A stretch of 64,000 nucleotides of DNA, taken from the NCBI GenBank assembly GCA_963597615.1, contig CAVBQS010000050.1, positions 28,666 to 92,665 on the forward strand. Reading direction: 5' to 3'. The notes under the pieces were generated by a model, which saw nothing but the letters and a program-made list of their open reading frames with translations, was not told the DNA's origin and made no database searches. Below are positions 25,227 through 33,590 of the stretch, piece after piece. The position numbers and the translations under genes are program-made. Position 1 is the first letter of the stretch; each line of letters opens with the position of its first letter. This DNA comes from CAKRJP01 sp963597615 (GTDB lineage Bacteria > Bacillota > Clostridia > Lachnospirales > Lachnospiraceae).

Positions 25227-26336
25227 TTATGTTGGTTCTCCTTTATAAAAATGTATGATGTGATCCATTCTGGCAGACATATTTGTAAATAAAAGGTCTA
25301 CCAGGGTAAGTGCTGTCATAGCCTCCACTACAACTACGGCTCGTGGTACAATAACTGGATCGTGTCGTCCGTGGATTGCAATGCTTGTAGGCTCGTGGTT
25401 TTTGCTAATGGTTTCCTGGGGACTGGAAATAGAAGGAGTAGGCTTTATGGCTGCCCGCAAAATAATGGGACTTCCATCACTGATCCCCCCTAAAATTCCT
25501 CCGGCATGGTTGCTTTTTTTACTTACCTGTCCTTGGTCTATGATAAAAGGATCATTGTTGCTCTTTCCTGTGGAAGTTGCTACCGAAAAACCGTCTCCAA
25601 TCTCCACACCTTTCACGGCACCAATAGACATAATGGAAGAGGCAAGTCTTGCATCTAACTTGTTAAATACCGGGTCACCGATTCCTGCCGGCATTCCGGT
25701 GACGACACATTCAATGATTCCGCCGGAAGAATTCTGCTCCTTGATACATTCCTCTAAATAAGCAGAAGCTTCCTTGGCATAGTCATTATTTGGCATGTAT
25801 AAAGGGTTTTGATGCACCTGATCCAAGTGGTAGTCCTGATTAGGGATAACAATATTGCCGATGGACTTTGTATAGGCATTTACCTTAATGCCTAAAGATT
25901 CTAAAATTTTTAAGGCCACGGCTCCCGCAGCTACCCGGCCAATAGTTTCTCGGCCGGAAGACCGTCCGCCACCCCGGTAATCCCTGAAGCCATATTTTTC
26001 ATCAAAACTATAATCCGCATGTCCCGGACGATAAGTATTCCTTATATTGCTGTAATCCTTGGAGTGTTGGTCTTGGTTTTGTACCATCAAAGAAATAGAA
26101 GTACCGGTGGTCTGACCTTCGAAAACTCCGGAAAGAATTTCTACTTGATCGGTTTCTTTCCTGGCAGTAGTAAATTTGCTTTGACCGGGTTTCCTCCTAT
26201 TTAAATAGACTTGTATATCCTCTTCTGAAAGATCAAGTCCGGCTGGACATCCGTCGATGGTAACACCGATGGCAGCGCCGTGGGATTCACCCCAGCTAGT
26301 TATGGAAAATAATGTTCCGTATGTTGAACCTGACAT
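25227..26336 (-). CDS. aroC: Chorismate synthase
   Basis: Converts 5-enolpyruvylshikimate-3-phosphate to chorismate using reduced FMN, the last step of the shikimate pathway. It starts MSGSTYGTLFSITSWGESHG, the classic signature. Other conserved blocks are RPGHADYSFDEKYGFRDYRGGGRSSGRET and GGILGGISDGSPIILR. At 369 aa it is full length. It is the first gene of a minus-strand unit that continues directly into potA. Confidence 0.96.
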   Translation of the reverse strand: MSGSTYGTLFSITSWGESHGAAIGVTIDGCPAGLDLSEEDIQVYLNRRKPGQSKFTTARKETDQVEILSGVFEGQTTGTSISLMVQNQDQHSKDYSNIRNTYRPGHADYSFDEKYGFRDYRGGGRSSGRETIGRVAAGAVALKILESLGIKVNAYTKSIGNIVIPNQDYHLDQVHQNPLYMPNNDYAKEASAYLEECIKEQNSSGGIIECVVTGMPAGIGDPVFNKLDARLASSIMSIGAVKGVEIGDGFSVATSTGKSNNDPFIIDQGQVSKKSNHAGGILGGISDGSPIILRAAIKPTPSISSPQETISKNHEPTSIAIHGRHDPVIVPRAVVVVEAMTALTLVDLLFTNMSARMDHIIHFYKGEPT

Positions 26337-26544
26337 TGATAGGACCTCCTAAAAAACTCTACGGACTCCATTATATTAGAAACAATAGGAAACAGCAATT
26401 ATATTTTTTAAGAAGGAAGACTGTAAATGTGACGAAAAATTAATATTTTGACTATATACAATTAAGAAATCACATTATATAATTATGCATAAAAGCTAGA
26501 TTTTATGGAGCTTATGATTATAGTTGTTTTTTGGGGAGTTATAT

Positions 26545-28446
26545 ATGAGTAATCAAAAGCGCAAGGGAACCGGTAAAAATAAAAGGCCGGAACGCAGAAA
26601 AGACTCTCATTTGGAAAAAAAGAGAGAACGGAGCCTTGAAAAGAGACTAGAGACTAGTCTTCAAGAAGAGGACCTTGATGATTTAGAGGATTTAAGAGAG
26701 AGCCTCGAGGAGGAAGCGTCAGAGGAATCAGCGGAGCTTAATGACAATGATTATCTGGAGGATGATGTGGAATCCGAGAAAGATGAGAATCTGGAGAAAG
26801 ATGAGAACTTTGAATTCGAGGAAGATGAAAATTTAGAGAATGATGAGAATTTTGAATTTGACGAAGATGAAGAAGATAAGGATGCTTCTGAAGATGGAAG
26901 AAATTTAAAAAAATCTCACAAGGCGAAAGAGCCAAAATATAAAGATATAGATGAAACATTTGAAATGAGTAAGGCGCAGAAAGAAAAGATGGCAAAGAAG
27001 GCAAAGAAAAAAACTGTTCACAGAGGCAGACGTAAGAAAAATAAAAATGGTGGTAAGATCGCGGCGATTACAATGGGTGTTGTTGTTGCAGTCTGTGCAG
27101 TAATCTACATAGGAATGGGACTATTTTTCCAAAATCATTTTGTTTTTAATACCACTGTCAATGGGGTGGATTATTCTCTGGAGAGCCCTTCCAAGGTTGA
27201 GAAGATCATGAGACAGAAGGTTGATAATTATTCTTTGACCCTTGTAGGATCTGATGGAAGTACAGAGGCCATTTCCGGTGATGAGATTGGTGTGGCTTAT
27301 AAATCTGGTGGTGAAGTAGAAGAGCTAATTAAGCAGCAGGATGGTTGGGCATGGATTTCCTCTTTGTTTGAGAAGAATGAAATTGTAACCAGTGTAGGTG
27401 TTACTTATGATGAGACTGCTTTGGCTCAGAAGATTGATGGCTTGAATTGTGTATCTGATGAGGGGAAAGTAGCATCAGAGAATGCAAAACCAGTATTTAA
27501 CAATGGCAAGTTTGAAGTTCAGGCAGAAGTTCAGGGTACTCAGGTTAACAAAGAAAAGCTTACAGAGGTTGTAAAAAGTGCGGTAGATGGTTTCCAGTCA
27601 GAGATTAATCTTAAAGACACCGGTTGTTATCAGGCTCCTGCTTACACTTCTGCATCCCCAGAGGTTCAGGCGGCCTGTGATTCTATGAATTCGTATTTAA
27701 ATGCATCTGTAACCTATGATTTTTCACCTAACACAGAGGTGGTGGATGCAGATGATATTGCCCAGTGGCTTACAGTAGATGACAGTATGAATGTGACATT
27801 CAACGAAGCTTCGGTGGGAGATTATGTTGCAAACCTTGCAGCAAAATATGATACAGTAGGAAGTACTAGGACCTTTACTTCTGCTGGTTCAGGAAAGACC
27901 ATTACTATTAGTGGAGGAGCTTTTGGCTGGCAGATTGATCAGGAGGCAGAGACAGCCCTTTTGATTGAGAATATTAAAAACGGAGAGACGGTTACCCGTG
28001 AGCCAGAGTATACCAGCAAGGGAAAGACCCGTGATGGAGACAATGATATCGGAGACACCTATGCAGAGGTAGATCTTACGAATCAGGTGATGTACTATGT
28101 ATCAGGTGGTTCTGTAGTTATGTCTACTAATATTGTAAGTGGTAATCCTAATACAGGACATGCCACCCCTACAGGAGTGCACCGAATTCTTTATAAAGAG
28201 TCTCCGTCTACTTTAAAGGGTACTCAGGATGAGAATGGTAATTATGAGTATGAGACCGAAGTTACCTTCTGGATGCCATTTACCAATGATGGTTGTGGAT
28301 TCCATGATGCAACTTGGCAACCAACCTTTGGTGGTTCCTGGTATTTAACCAATGGATCTCATGGTTGTATTAACATGTCTTACAGCGATGCTGAGAAGCT
28401 TTATAGCCTGATTCAAACCAGAGATCCGGTTATTGTCCATGAGTAA
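26545..28446 (+). CDS. L,D-transpeptidase (YkuD) with PG-binding domains, membrane anchored
   Basis: A 633-aa bitopic cell-wall enzyme expected to make 3-3 peptidoglycan cross-links. The first about 165 residues are highly charged: a basic start (KRKGTGKNKRPERRKDSHLE), then a long Asp/Glu tract with a tandem repeat, then a basic stretch. A transmembrane helix near 172-193 (IAAITMGVVVAVCAVIYIGM) exports the rest. Two putative peptidoglycan-binding_4-like domains precede the YkuD domain, with catalytic Cys608 in GSHGCINMS and upstream His in TGHATPTGVHRI. The ATG at 26545 follows GGGGAG; an upstream TTG is less likely. Confidence 0.88.
   Translation: MSNQKRKGTGKNKRPERRKDSHLEKKRERSLEKRLETSLQEEDLDDLEDLRESLEEEASEESAELNDNDYLEDDVESEKDENLEKDENFEFEEDENLENDENFEFDEDEEDKDASEDGRNLKKSHKAKEPKYKDIDETFEMSKAQKEKMAKKAKKKTVHRGRRKKNKNGGKIAAITMGVVVAVCAVIYIGMGLFFQNHFVFNTTVNGVDYSLESPSKVEKIMRQKVDNYSLTLVGSDGSTEAISGDEIGVAYKSGGEVEELIKQQDGWAWISSLFEKNEIVTSVGVTYDETALAQKIDGLNCVSDEGKVASENAKPVFNNGKFEVQAEVQGTQVNKEKLTEVVKSAVDGFQSEINLKDTGCYQAPAYTSASPEVQAACDSMNSYLNASVTYDFSPNTEVVDADDIAQWLTVDDSMNVTFNEASVGDYVANLAAKYDTVGSTRTFTSAGSGKTITISGGAFGWQIDQEAETALLIENIKNGETVTREPEYTSKGKTRDGDNDIGDTYAEVDLTNQVMYYVSGGSVVMSTNIVSGNPNTGHATPTGVHRILYKESPSTLKGTQDENGNYEYETEVTFWMPFTNDGCGFHDATWQPTFGGSWYLTNGSHGCINMSYSDAEKLYSLIQTRDPVIVHE
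26782..26865 (+). repeat. Two tandem 42-bp repeats coding for an acidic 14-residue unit
   Basis: Units 26782-26823 and 26824-26865 encode DENLEKDENFEFEE and DENLENDENFEFDE. The peptide is better conserved than the DNA, so selection on an acidic/aromatic spacing is plausible. Confidence 0.85.
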
Positions 28447-28486
28447 ATTTTGATTTTGGTATTATTAAAAAAGAAGAGGTGAGATC

Positions 28487-29620
28487 ATGTATGAATTAAT
28501 TAAAAAGGATGGTCTTGCAAAGAGAGGAAGATTGCATACAGTACATGGCGTCATTGAGACGCCTGTATTTATGAATGTAGGAACCGCTGCCGCTATTAAG
28601 GGAGCAGTTTCTACAACTGATTTACAGAAGATTAAGACTCAGGTAGAATTATCCAATACCTATCACTTGCATGTTCGTCCGGGAGATCAAGTGGTAAAAA
28701 AATTAGGTGGACTTCACAAGTTTATGGTATGGGATAAGCCGATTCTTACAGATTCCGGTGGATTTCAGGTATTCTCTTTGGCAGGCCTTCGAAGAATTAA
28801 AGAGGAAGGTGTTTATTTCAATTCCCATATTGACGGTCGGAAGATTTTTATGGGACCGGAAGAGAGTATGCAGATTCAGTCTAATCTAGCATCTACCATA
28901 GCTATGGCTTTTGATGAATGTCCTTCCAGTGTGGCAGATAGAGACTATATTGAGAATTCTGTAAATCGAACCACCAGATGGCTGGTTCGCTGTAAAAAAG
29001 AGATGGAACGTCTCAATGGTTTGCCAGATACCATTAACAAACACCAGTTACTTTTTGGTATCAATCAAGGCGGTGTTTATGAAGATATCCGTATTCGCCA
29101 TGCCGATGAGATTTCTAAGCTTGACTTGGATGGTTATGCTGTGGGAGGACTGGCTGTAGGAGAAAGCCATGAGGAAATGTATCGCATCTTAGATGCGGTT
29201 GTTCCACATTTGCCTGAAAATAAACCAACCTACCTTATGGGAGTTGGAACTCCGGCTAATATTTTAGAGGCAGTTGACCGAGGAGTAGATTTCTTTGACT
29301 GTGTTTACCCTAGCCGCAATGGTCGCCATGGTCATGTATATACTAATCATGGGAAACTGAATCTTTTTAATGCAAGATTTGAACTAGACACCAGACCTAT
29401 AGAGGAAGGTTGCGGATGCCCGGCTTGTAAGCACTACTCTAGAGCCTATATCAGGCATTTGTTAAAGGCAAAGGAGATGCTGGGAATGCGTCTTTGCGTG
29501 CTTCACAATCTTTGTTTTTATAATACCATGATGGAGGAAATCCGACAGGCTATTGAAGAAGACCGTTATAAGGAATATAAGATGAAAAAGATTGAAGGTA
29601 TGGAGGCGGGAGAAAAATAA
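28487..29620 (+). CDS. tgt: Queuine tRNA-ribosyltransferase
   Basis: Exchanges the wobble guanine of GUN-anticodon tRNAs for a queuosine precursor. The 377-aa sequence shows TPVFMNVGTAAAIKGAVS, the active-site region ILTDSGGFQVFSL with the Asp of the substrate pocket, the later nucleophile block DFFDCVYPSRNGRHGHV, and the zinc site CGCPACKHYSRAYIRHL...LHN. A ribosome-binding site precedes the ATG. yajC follows 68 bp later, as in the common tgt-yajC arrangement. Confidence 0.96.
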   Translation: MYELIKKDGLAKRGRLHTVHGVIETPVFMNVGTAAAIKGAVSTTDLQKIKTQVELSNTYHLHVRPGDQVVKKLGGLHKFMVWDKPILTDSGGFQVFSLAGLRRIKEEGVYFNSHIDGRKIFMGPEESMQIQSNLASTIAMAFDECPSSVADRDYIENSVNRTTRWLVRCKKEMERLNGLPDTINKHQLLFGINQGGVYEDIRIRHADEISKLDLDGYAVGGLAVGESHEEMYRILDAVVPHLPENKPTYLMGVGTPANILEAVDRGVDFFDCVYPSRNGRHGHVYTNHGKLNLFNARFELDTRPIEEGCGCPACKHYSRAYIRHLLKAKEMLGMRLCVLHNLCFYNTMMEEIRQAIEEDRYKEYKMKKIEGMEAGEK

Positions 29621-29688
29621 AACTTGCCTAGGGCCTAAGAATTGTGTATGATAGCAATAGCGTTTAATGAGAATTAGGAGGAAGACAC

Positions 29689-29994
29689 ATGTACGCATCA
29701 TTACTAGCTTCCAGTTCACAGAGCTGGATCACACTTATCATTATATATGTTGTTATTTTCGGAGGTTTTTATCTTTTGTTTTTAAGACCTCAAAAGAAAG
29801 AGCAGCAGAGAGTGGCTAACATGGTTTCTGAAATGGAAGTAGGAGATACAGTCCTTACAACCAGCGGATTTTACGGAGTAATTATTGATATTCAGGAAGA
29901 TGACGTTATCGTAGAGTTTGGTAGCAATAAGAATTGCCGTATTCCAATGCAGAAATCAGCAATCGCTCAGGTAGAAAAATTATCTGCAGAATAA
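29689..29994 (+). CDS. yajC: Preprotein translocase accessory subunit YajC
   Basis: A 101-aa single-pass membrane protein that joins SecDF at the Sec translocon. An N-terminal transmembrane helix (ITLIIIYVVIFGGFYLLFL) is followed by the invariant RPQKKEQQR and a small cytoplasmic domain (VGDTVLTTSGFYGVIIDIQED). secDF is not adjacent in this window; a terminator follows. Confidence 0.95.
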   Translation: MYASLLASSSQSWITLIIIYVVIFGGFYLLFLRPQKKEQQRVANMVSEMEVGDTVLTTSGFYGVIIDIQEDDVIVEFGSNKNCRIPMQKSAIAQVEKLSAE

Positions 29995-30025
29995 GCCCAA
30001 GCTTTAAAAAGATGGAAGAAAAGAG

Positions 30026-30057
30026 CAGCCTTTGGAGAAATCTGAAGGCTGTTTTTT
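30026..30057 (+). terminator. Intrinsic terminator after yajC
   Basis: The stem CAGCCTT/AAGGCTG (30026-30032 and 30045-30051) is extended by inner pairs and followed by six T residues. Confidence 0.9.
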
Positions 30058-30090
30058 GTAACCATAGAAAAGAGACATTGTTAAAATATA

Positions 30091-30162
30091 TTTAGTGAAA
30101 AATGACTAAATTGTACAAAGAAATAAACAATTTTGTGCAAAAATCTTGTTAATTGCACTAAA
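30091..30162. promoter_or_regulatory. Dyad-rich putative operator region upstream of pflB
   Basis: Two inverted repeats are visible: TTTAGT/ACTAAA at 30091-30110, and TTTTGTGCAA/TTGCACTAAA at 30131-30162 with a TTGTTAA in its spacer. They lie 35-105 bp upstream of the -35 box. The regulator is unknown; an FNR/CRP-type or Rex-type factor would fit a fermentation gene (inference). Confidence 0.5.
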
Positions 30163-30195
30163 TCAAATACATGGAGTTTTGGCTGTCTAATCGTG

Positions 30196-30224
30196 TTGAT
30201 ATTTTTATAACACAATGATATACT
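30196..30224 (+). promoter_or_regulatory. Promoter of pflB
   Basis: TTGATA at 30196-30201 and TATACT at 30219-30224 with a 17-bp spacer, about 50 bp before the start codon. GAAAGGGG serves as ribosome-binding site. Confidence 0.8.
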
Positions 30225-30276
30225 AACGTCGAAAAACAAATAAATAACATATATTTCAAGAAAGGGGCAAACTACA

Positions 30277-32529
30277 ATGGCACAGTTTGAACAATGGAAT
30301 GGCTTTGCTGGAAAGATTTGGAAAGATGAGATCAATGTACGCGATTTCATTCAGCACAACTATACTCCTTATGATGGAGATGAGTCTTTCTTAGCAGGAC
30401 CTACAGAAGCTACTAACAAATTATGGGGAAAGCTTCAGGAATTACAGAAAGAAGAGCGTGCAAAGGGTGGCGTTCTTGAGTGTGAGACAGAAGTTGTTTC
30501 TGGTCTTACAGCTTATGGACCTGGATATATTTCTGAGGAGTTAAAGGACCTCGAGACAGTTGTTGGTCTTCAGACAGATAAGCCGTTGAAGAGAGCTTTC
30601 ATGCCATACGGTGGAATTAAGATGGCTGAGCAGGCTGCAGCTAACTATGGATATGAGATTAACCCTGAATTCCATAAGATCTTTACAGAGTATCACAAGA
30701 CTCACAATCAGGGAGTTTTTGATATCTACACACCGGAGATGAAGAAGGCGCGTCACTGCAAGGTTATTACAGGACTTCCGGATACTTATGGCCGTGGACG
30801 TATCGTAGGCGATTATCGTAGAATTGCTCTTTATGGTATTGATTTCTTAATGGCAGAGAAGAAGAAAGACTTCGCTAACAGTCAGAAGCATGGTATGAGA
30901 GATGAAGATTTCCGTCTTCGTGAAGAAATCTCTGATCAGTACAAGGCATTACAGGGAATGAAGAAGATGGCAGAGGTTTATGGATTTGATATTTCTAAGC
31001 CGGCTAAGGATGCAAGAGAAGCATGCCAGTGGTTATACTTTGGATATCTTGCAGCTATCAAGACTCAGAATGGTGCAGCTATGTCAGTAGGACGTGTGTC
31101 AACATTCCTTGATATCTATATTGAGAAGGATCTTCAGGCTGGAAAGCTTACAGAGGCAGAGGCTCAGGAACTTATTGATCACATGGTTATGAAGTTCCGT
31201 ATGGTTAAATTTGCTCGTATTCCTTCATATAATGAATTGTTCTCAGGAGATCCTACATGGGCAACACTTGAGGTTGGTGGACTTGGACAGGATGGACGTT
31301 CTATGGTAACAAAGAATGACTATCGTTTCCTTCACACATTAGAGAACATGGGACCATCACCAGAGCCGAACTTAACAGTTCTTTACTCTAAGAGACTTCC
31401 TGAAAACTTCAGAAAGTACGCAGCTTACATCTCAGTTGAGACAAGCTCAATTCAGTATGAGAACGATGACGTTATGCGTCCAGTATGGGGCGATGACTAC
31501 AGCATCTGCTGCTGTGTATCTGCTACTCAGACTGGTAAAGAGATGCAGTTCTTCGGAGCTCGTGCAAACCTTGCTAAGTGCTTACTTTACGCTATCAACG
31601 GTGGTATGGATGAGATCAAGAAAGAACAGTGCGGACCTAAGGTACAGCCAATTACTGCTGAGTACCTTGAGTATGATGAAGTAATCGAAGCTTATGACAA
31701 GATGATGTCTTGGTTAGCTACTCTTTATGTAGAGACATTGAATGCAATTCACTATATGCATGACAAATATTTCTACGAGGCAGCTGAGATGGCTCTTATC
31801 GATACTAACGTAAGACGTACATTCGCTACAGGTATCGCTGGATTCTCTCACGTAGTAGATTCGCTTTCTGCTATTAAGTATGCAAAGGTTAAGGCTATCC
31901 GTGACGAGGATGGAATTACAACAGACTTCGAAATCGAGGGAGACTTCCCAAGATACGGTAACGATGATGAGAGAGCTGACGAGATCGCTGTATGGCTTCT
32001 TAGAACATTTATGGAGAAGGTTGCTAGCAACTGGACTTACAGAGATTCTGAGCCTACAACATCTATCCTTACAATTACTTCTAACGTAGTATATGGTAAG
32101 AATACTGGTGCCCTTCCAGACGGAAGAAAGGCCGGAGAGTCCCTTTCACCAGGAGCTAACCCATCTTACGGTGCAGAGAAGAGCGGACTTTTAGCATCTC
32201 TTAACTCTGTAGCTAAGCTTCCTTATGAGTTGGCATTGGATGGTATTTCTAATACTCAGACAATCAACCCAGGTGCACTTGGACATACAGAAGATGAACA
32301 GATTAAGAACTTAGTTCAGGTGCTTGACGGATACTTCGAGCAGGGTGCTCATCACCTTAACGTAAACGTATTCGGTACTGACAAGCTCATCGATGCTATG
32401 GAGCACCCAGAGAAGCCTGAATACGCTAACTTCACAATCCGTGTATCAGGATACGCTGTTAAATTTATCGACTTGACTCGCGAGCAGCAGTTAGACGTTA
32501 TCGCAAGAACTTGCCACGAGACTATGTAA
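30277..32529 (+). CDS. pflB: Formate C-acetyltransferase (pyruvate formate-lyase)
   Basis: A glycyl radical enzyme that splits pyruvate plus CoA into acetyl-CoA and formate, central to anaerobic fermentation. At 750 aa it is full length. The active-site cysteines are the last two of the ICCCVSA cluster (Cys412-Cys413). The radical glycine is Gly725 in RVSGYAVKF near the C-terminus. The N-terminal domain starts WNGFAGKIWKDEINVRDFI. Codon use (CGT, CTT, AAC, TAC rich) differs from most neighbours and suggests very high expression. The activase gene follows. Confidence 0.97.
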   Translation: MAQFEQWNGFAGKIWKDEINVRDFIQHNYTPYDGDESFLAGPTEATNKLWGKLQELQKEERAKGGVLECETEVVSGLTAYGPGYISEELKDLETVVGLQTDKPLKRAFMPYGGIKMAEQAAANYGYEINPEFHKIFTEYHKTHNQGVFDIYTPEMKKARHCKVITGLPDTYGRGRIVGDYRRIALYGIDFLMAEKKKDFANSQKHGMRDEDFRLREEISDQYKALQGMKKMAEVYGFDISKPAKDAREACQWLYFGYLAAIKTQNGAAMSVGRVSTFLDIYIEKDLQAGKLTEAEAQELIDHMVMKFRMVKFARIPSYNELFSGDPTWATLEVGGLGQDGRSMVTKNDYRFLHTLENMGPSPEPNLTVLYSKRLPENFRKYAAYISVETSSIQYENDDVMRPVWGDDYSICCCVSATQTGKEMQFFGARANLAKCLLYAINGGMDEIKKEQCGPKVQPITAEYLEYDEVIEAYDKMMSWLATLYVETLNAIHYMHDKYFYEAAEMALIDTNVRRTFATGIAGFSHVVDSLSAIKYAKVKAIRDEDGITTDFEIEGDFPRYGNDDERADEIAVWLLRTFMEKVASNWTYRDSEPTTSILTITSNVVYGKNTGALPDGRKAGESLSPGANPSYGAEKSGLLASLNSVAKLPYELALDGISNTQTINPGALGHTEDEQIKNLVQVLDGYFEQGAHHLNVNVFGTDKLIDAMEHPEKPEYANFTIRVSGYAVKFIDLTREQQLDVIARTCHETM

Positions 32530-32575
32530 TTAGTCCTTCGGGCAATGAACTCTTGGATTTTATAACATTTATAAC

Positions 32576-32606
32576 ACTGGCAGGTATAATTTATATACCT
32601 GCCAGT
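32576..32606 (+). promoter_or_regulatory. Strong intergenic hairpin between pflB and pflA
   Basis: A perfect 13-bp stem, ACTGGCAGGTATA/TATACCTGCCAGT, with a five-base loop and no following T run. It does not look like a normal terminator; an mRNA 3'-end stabiliser or partial attenuator is likelier (inference). Confidence 0.75.
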
Positions 32607-32641
32607 TGTGCACTAAAAGGGAAAGAGAAGGATATAAGATT

Positions 32642-33373
32642 ATGACAAAAGGCTATATACATTCTTTGGAAAGTTTTGGTTCGGTAGATGGACCAGGGGT
32701 TCGATTTATTATTTTTACAACTGGATGTGCTATGCGTTGCCAGTTTTGCCACAATCCCGATACATGGGACATGAGTAAGGGGACAGAGTATACTGCAGAT
32801 GACCTCTTAAAGCGAGCGGTAAGATATCGCTCCTATTGGGGTGAAGAGGGAGGAATCACGGTCAGTGGTGGAGAACCCTTACTGCAGATTGATTTTGTGA
32901 CAGAACTTTTTGAAAAGGCCCATGCTATGGGAATTCATACAACCTTGGATACTAGTGGGAATCCTTTTACAAGAGAGGAACCCTATTTCTCTAAATTTAA
33001 GAAACTTATGGAAGTGACAGATCTTTTGTTGGTAGACATTAAACATATTGATGATGAGCAACATAAGATTCTTACAGGCCAGTCTAATAAAAATATTCTT
33101 GATATGATCAGATATCTTTCTGATATTAAGAAGCCTATTTGGATTCGTCACGTATTAGTGCCAGAGCGCAGTGATAAGGATGAGTACCTTCATAAGTTGA
33201 GAGATTTTATAGACACCTTAGATAATGTAGAGAAAGTGGAGGTTCTGCCTTATCATACCCTTGGTGTATATAAATGGAAGGAACTAGGATATGAGTATCA
33301 GTTGGAGGGAATTGATCCTCCTAGCGATGAGAGAGTTGCCAATGCAAAACGCATTTTGGGAGCTGCTATGTAG
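32642..33373 (+). CDS. pflA: Pyruvate formate-lyase activating enzyme
   Basis: A radical SAM enzyme that installs the glycyl radical on PflB. The [4Fe-4S] motif CAMRCQFC gives Cys29, Cys33 and Cys36. The Gly-rich SAM-binding segment is ITVSGGEPLLQ, and the family block YIHSLESFGSVDGPGVRF opens the protein. The ATG at 32642 follows AGAAGGA; an upstream in-frame start would lie in the hairpin. At 243 aa it is normal size. Confidence 0.95.
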   Translation: MTKGYIHSLESFGSVDGPGVRFIIFTTGCAMRCQFCHNPDTWDMSKGTEYTADDLLKRAVRYRSYWGEEGGITVSGGEPLLQIDFVTELFEKAHAMGIHTTLDTSGNPFTREEPYFSKFKKLMEVTDLLLVDIKHIDDEQHKILTGQSNKNILDMIRYLSDIKKPIWIRHVLVPERSDKDEYLHKLRDFIDTLDNVEKVEVLPYHTLGVYKWKELGYEYQLEGIDPPSDERVANAKRILGAAM

Positions 33374-33421
33374 TGAACCTTAGGATACCTATTATTGATA
33401 TAGCTTCCTATTTATACGAAT

Positions 33422-33472
33422 AAACAACGAGTCAATCCATCTTTAAAGTAGAGCGGATTGGCTCGTTGTTTA
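33422..33472 (+). terminator. Terminator after pflA
   Basis: A long stem, AACAACGAGTCAATCC with GGATTGGCTCGTTGTT (one G-T pair), with a 16-base loop and AT-rich flanks. It may work in both directions. Confidence 0.85.
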
Positions 33473-33511
33473 ATATATAACAGAGTGCGTTCGGTTTTTT
33501 GGGAAATTGTC

Positions 33512-33540
33512 TTGAAGTTTGTACAGAAATACGTTAATAT
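33512..33540 (+). promoter_or_regulatory. Promoter of the leuB-ilvD-ilvB-serC-serA operon
   Basis: TTGAAG at 33512-33517 and TAATAT at 33535-33540 with a 17-bp spacer. Both boxes are partial matches. The leader of about 45 bp is too short for a T-box or leader-peptide attenuator. Confidence 0.55.
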
Positions 33541-33590
33541 GTTGAGTAAAGATTTTTCCTGATGATTGGAAATAAGAAAGGAAGACGGAT

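Noticed and set aside
29995..30276. Small RNA or protein gene in the yajC-pflB gap
   Set aside because: The 282-bp gap is explained by a terminator, operator-like dyads and the pflB promoter; no ORF with a start site is convincing.
32606..32641. Upstream in-frame extension of pflA
   Set aside because: It begins at the last base of the perfect hairpin and lacks a ribosome-binding site; MTKGYIHSLESFG at 32642 is the family-like start.
33422..33590. Riboswitch or T-box leader before leuB
   Set aside because: The only strong structure is a terminator located upstream of the inferred promoter; the transcribed leader is about 45 bp and has no T-box motif.
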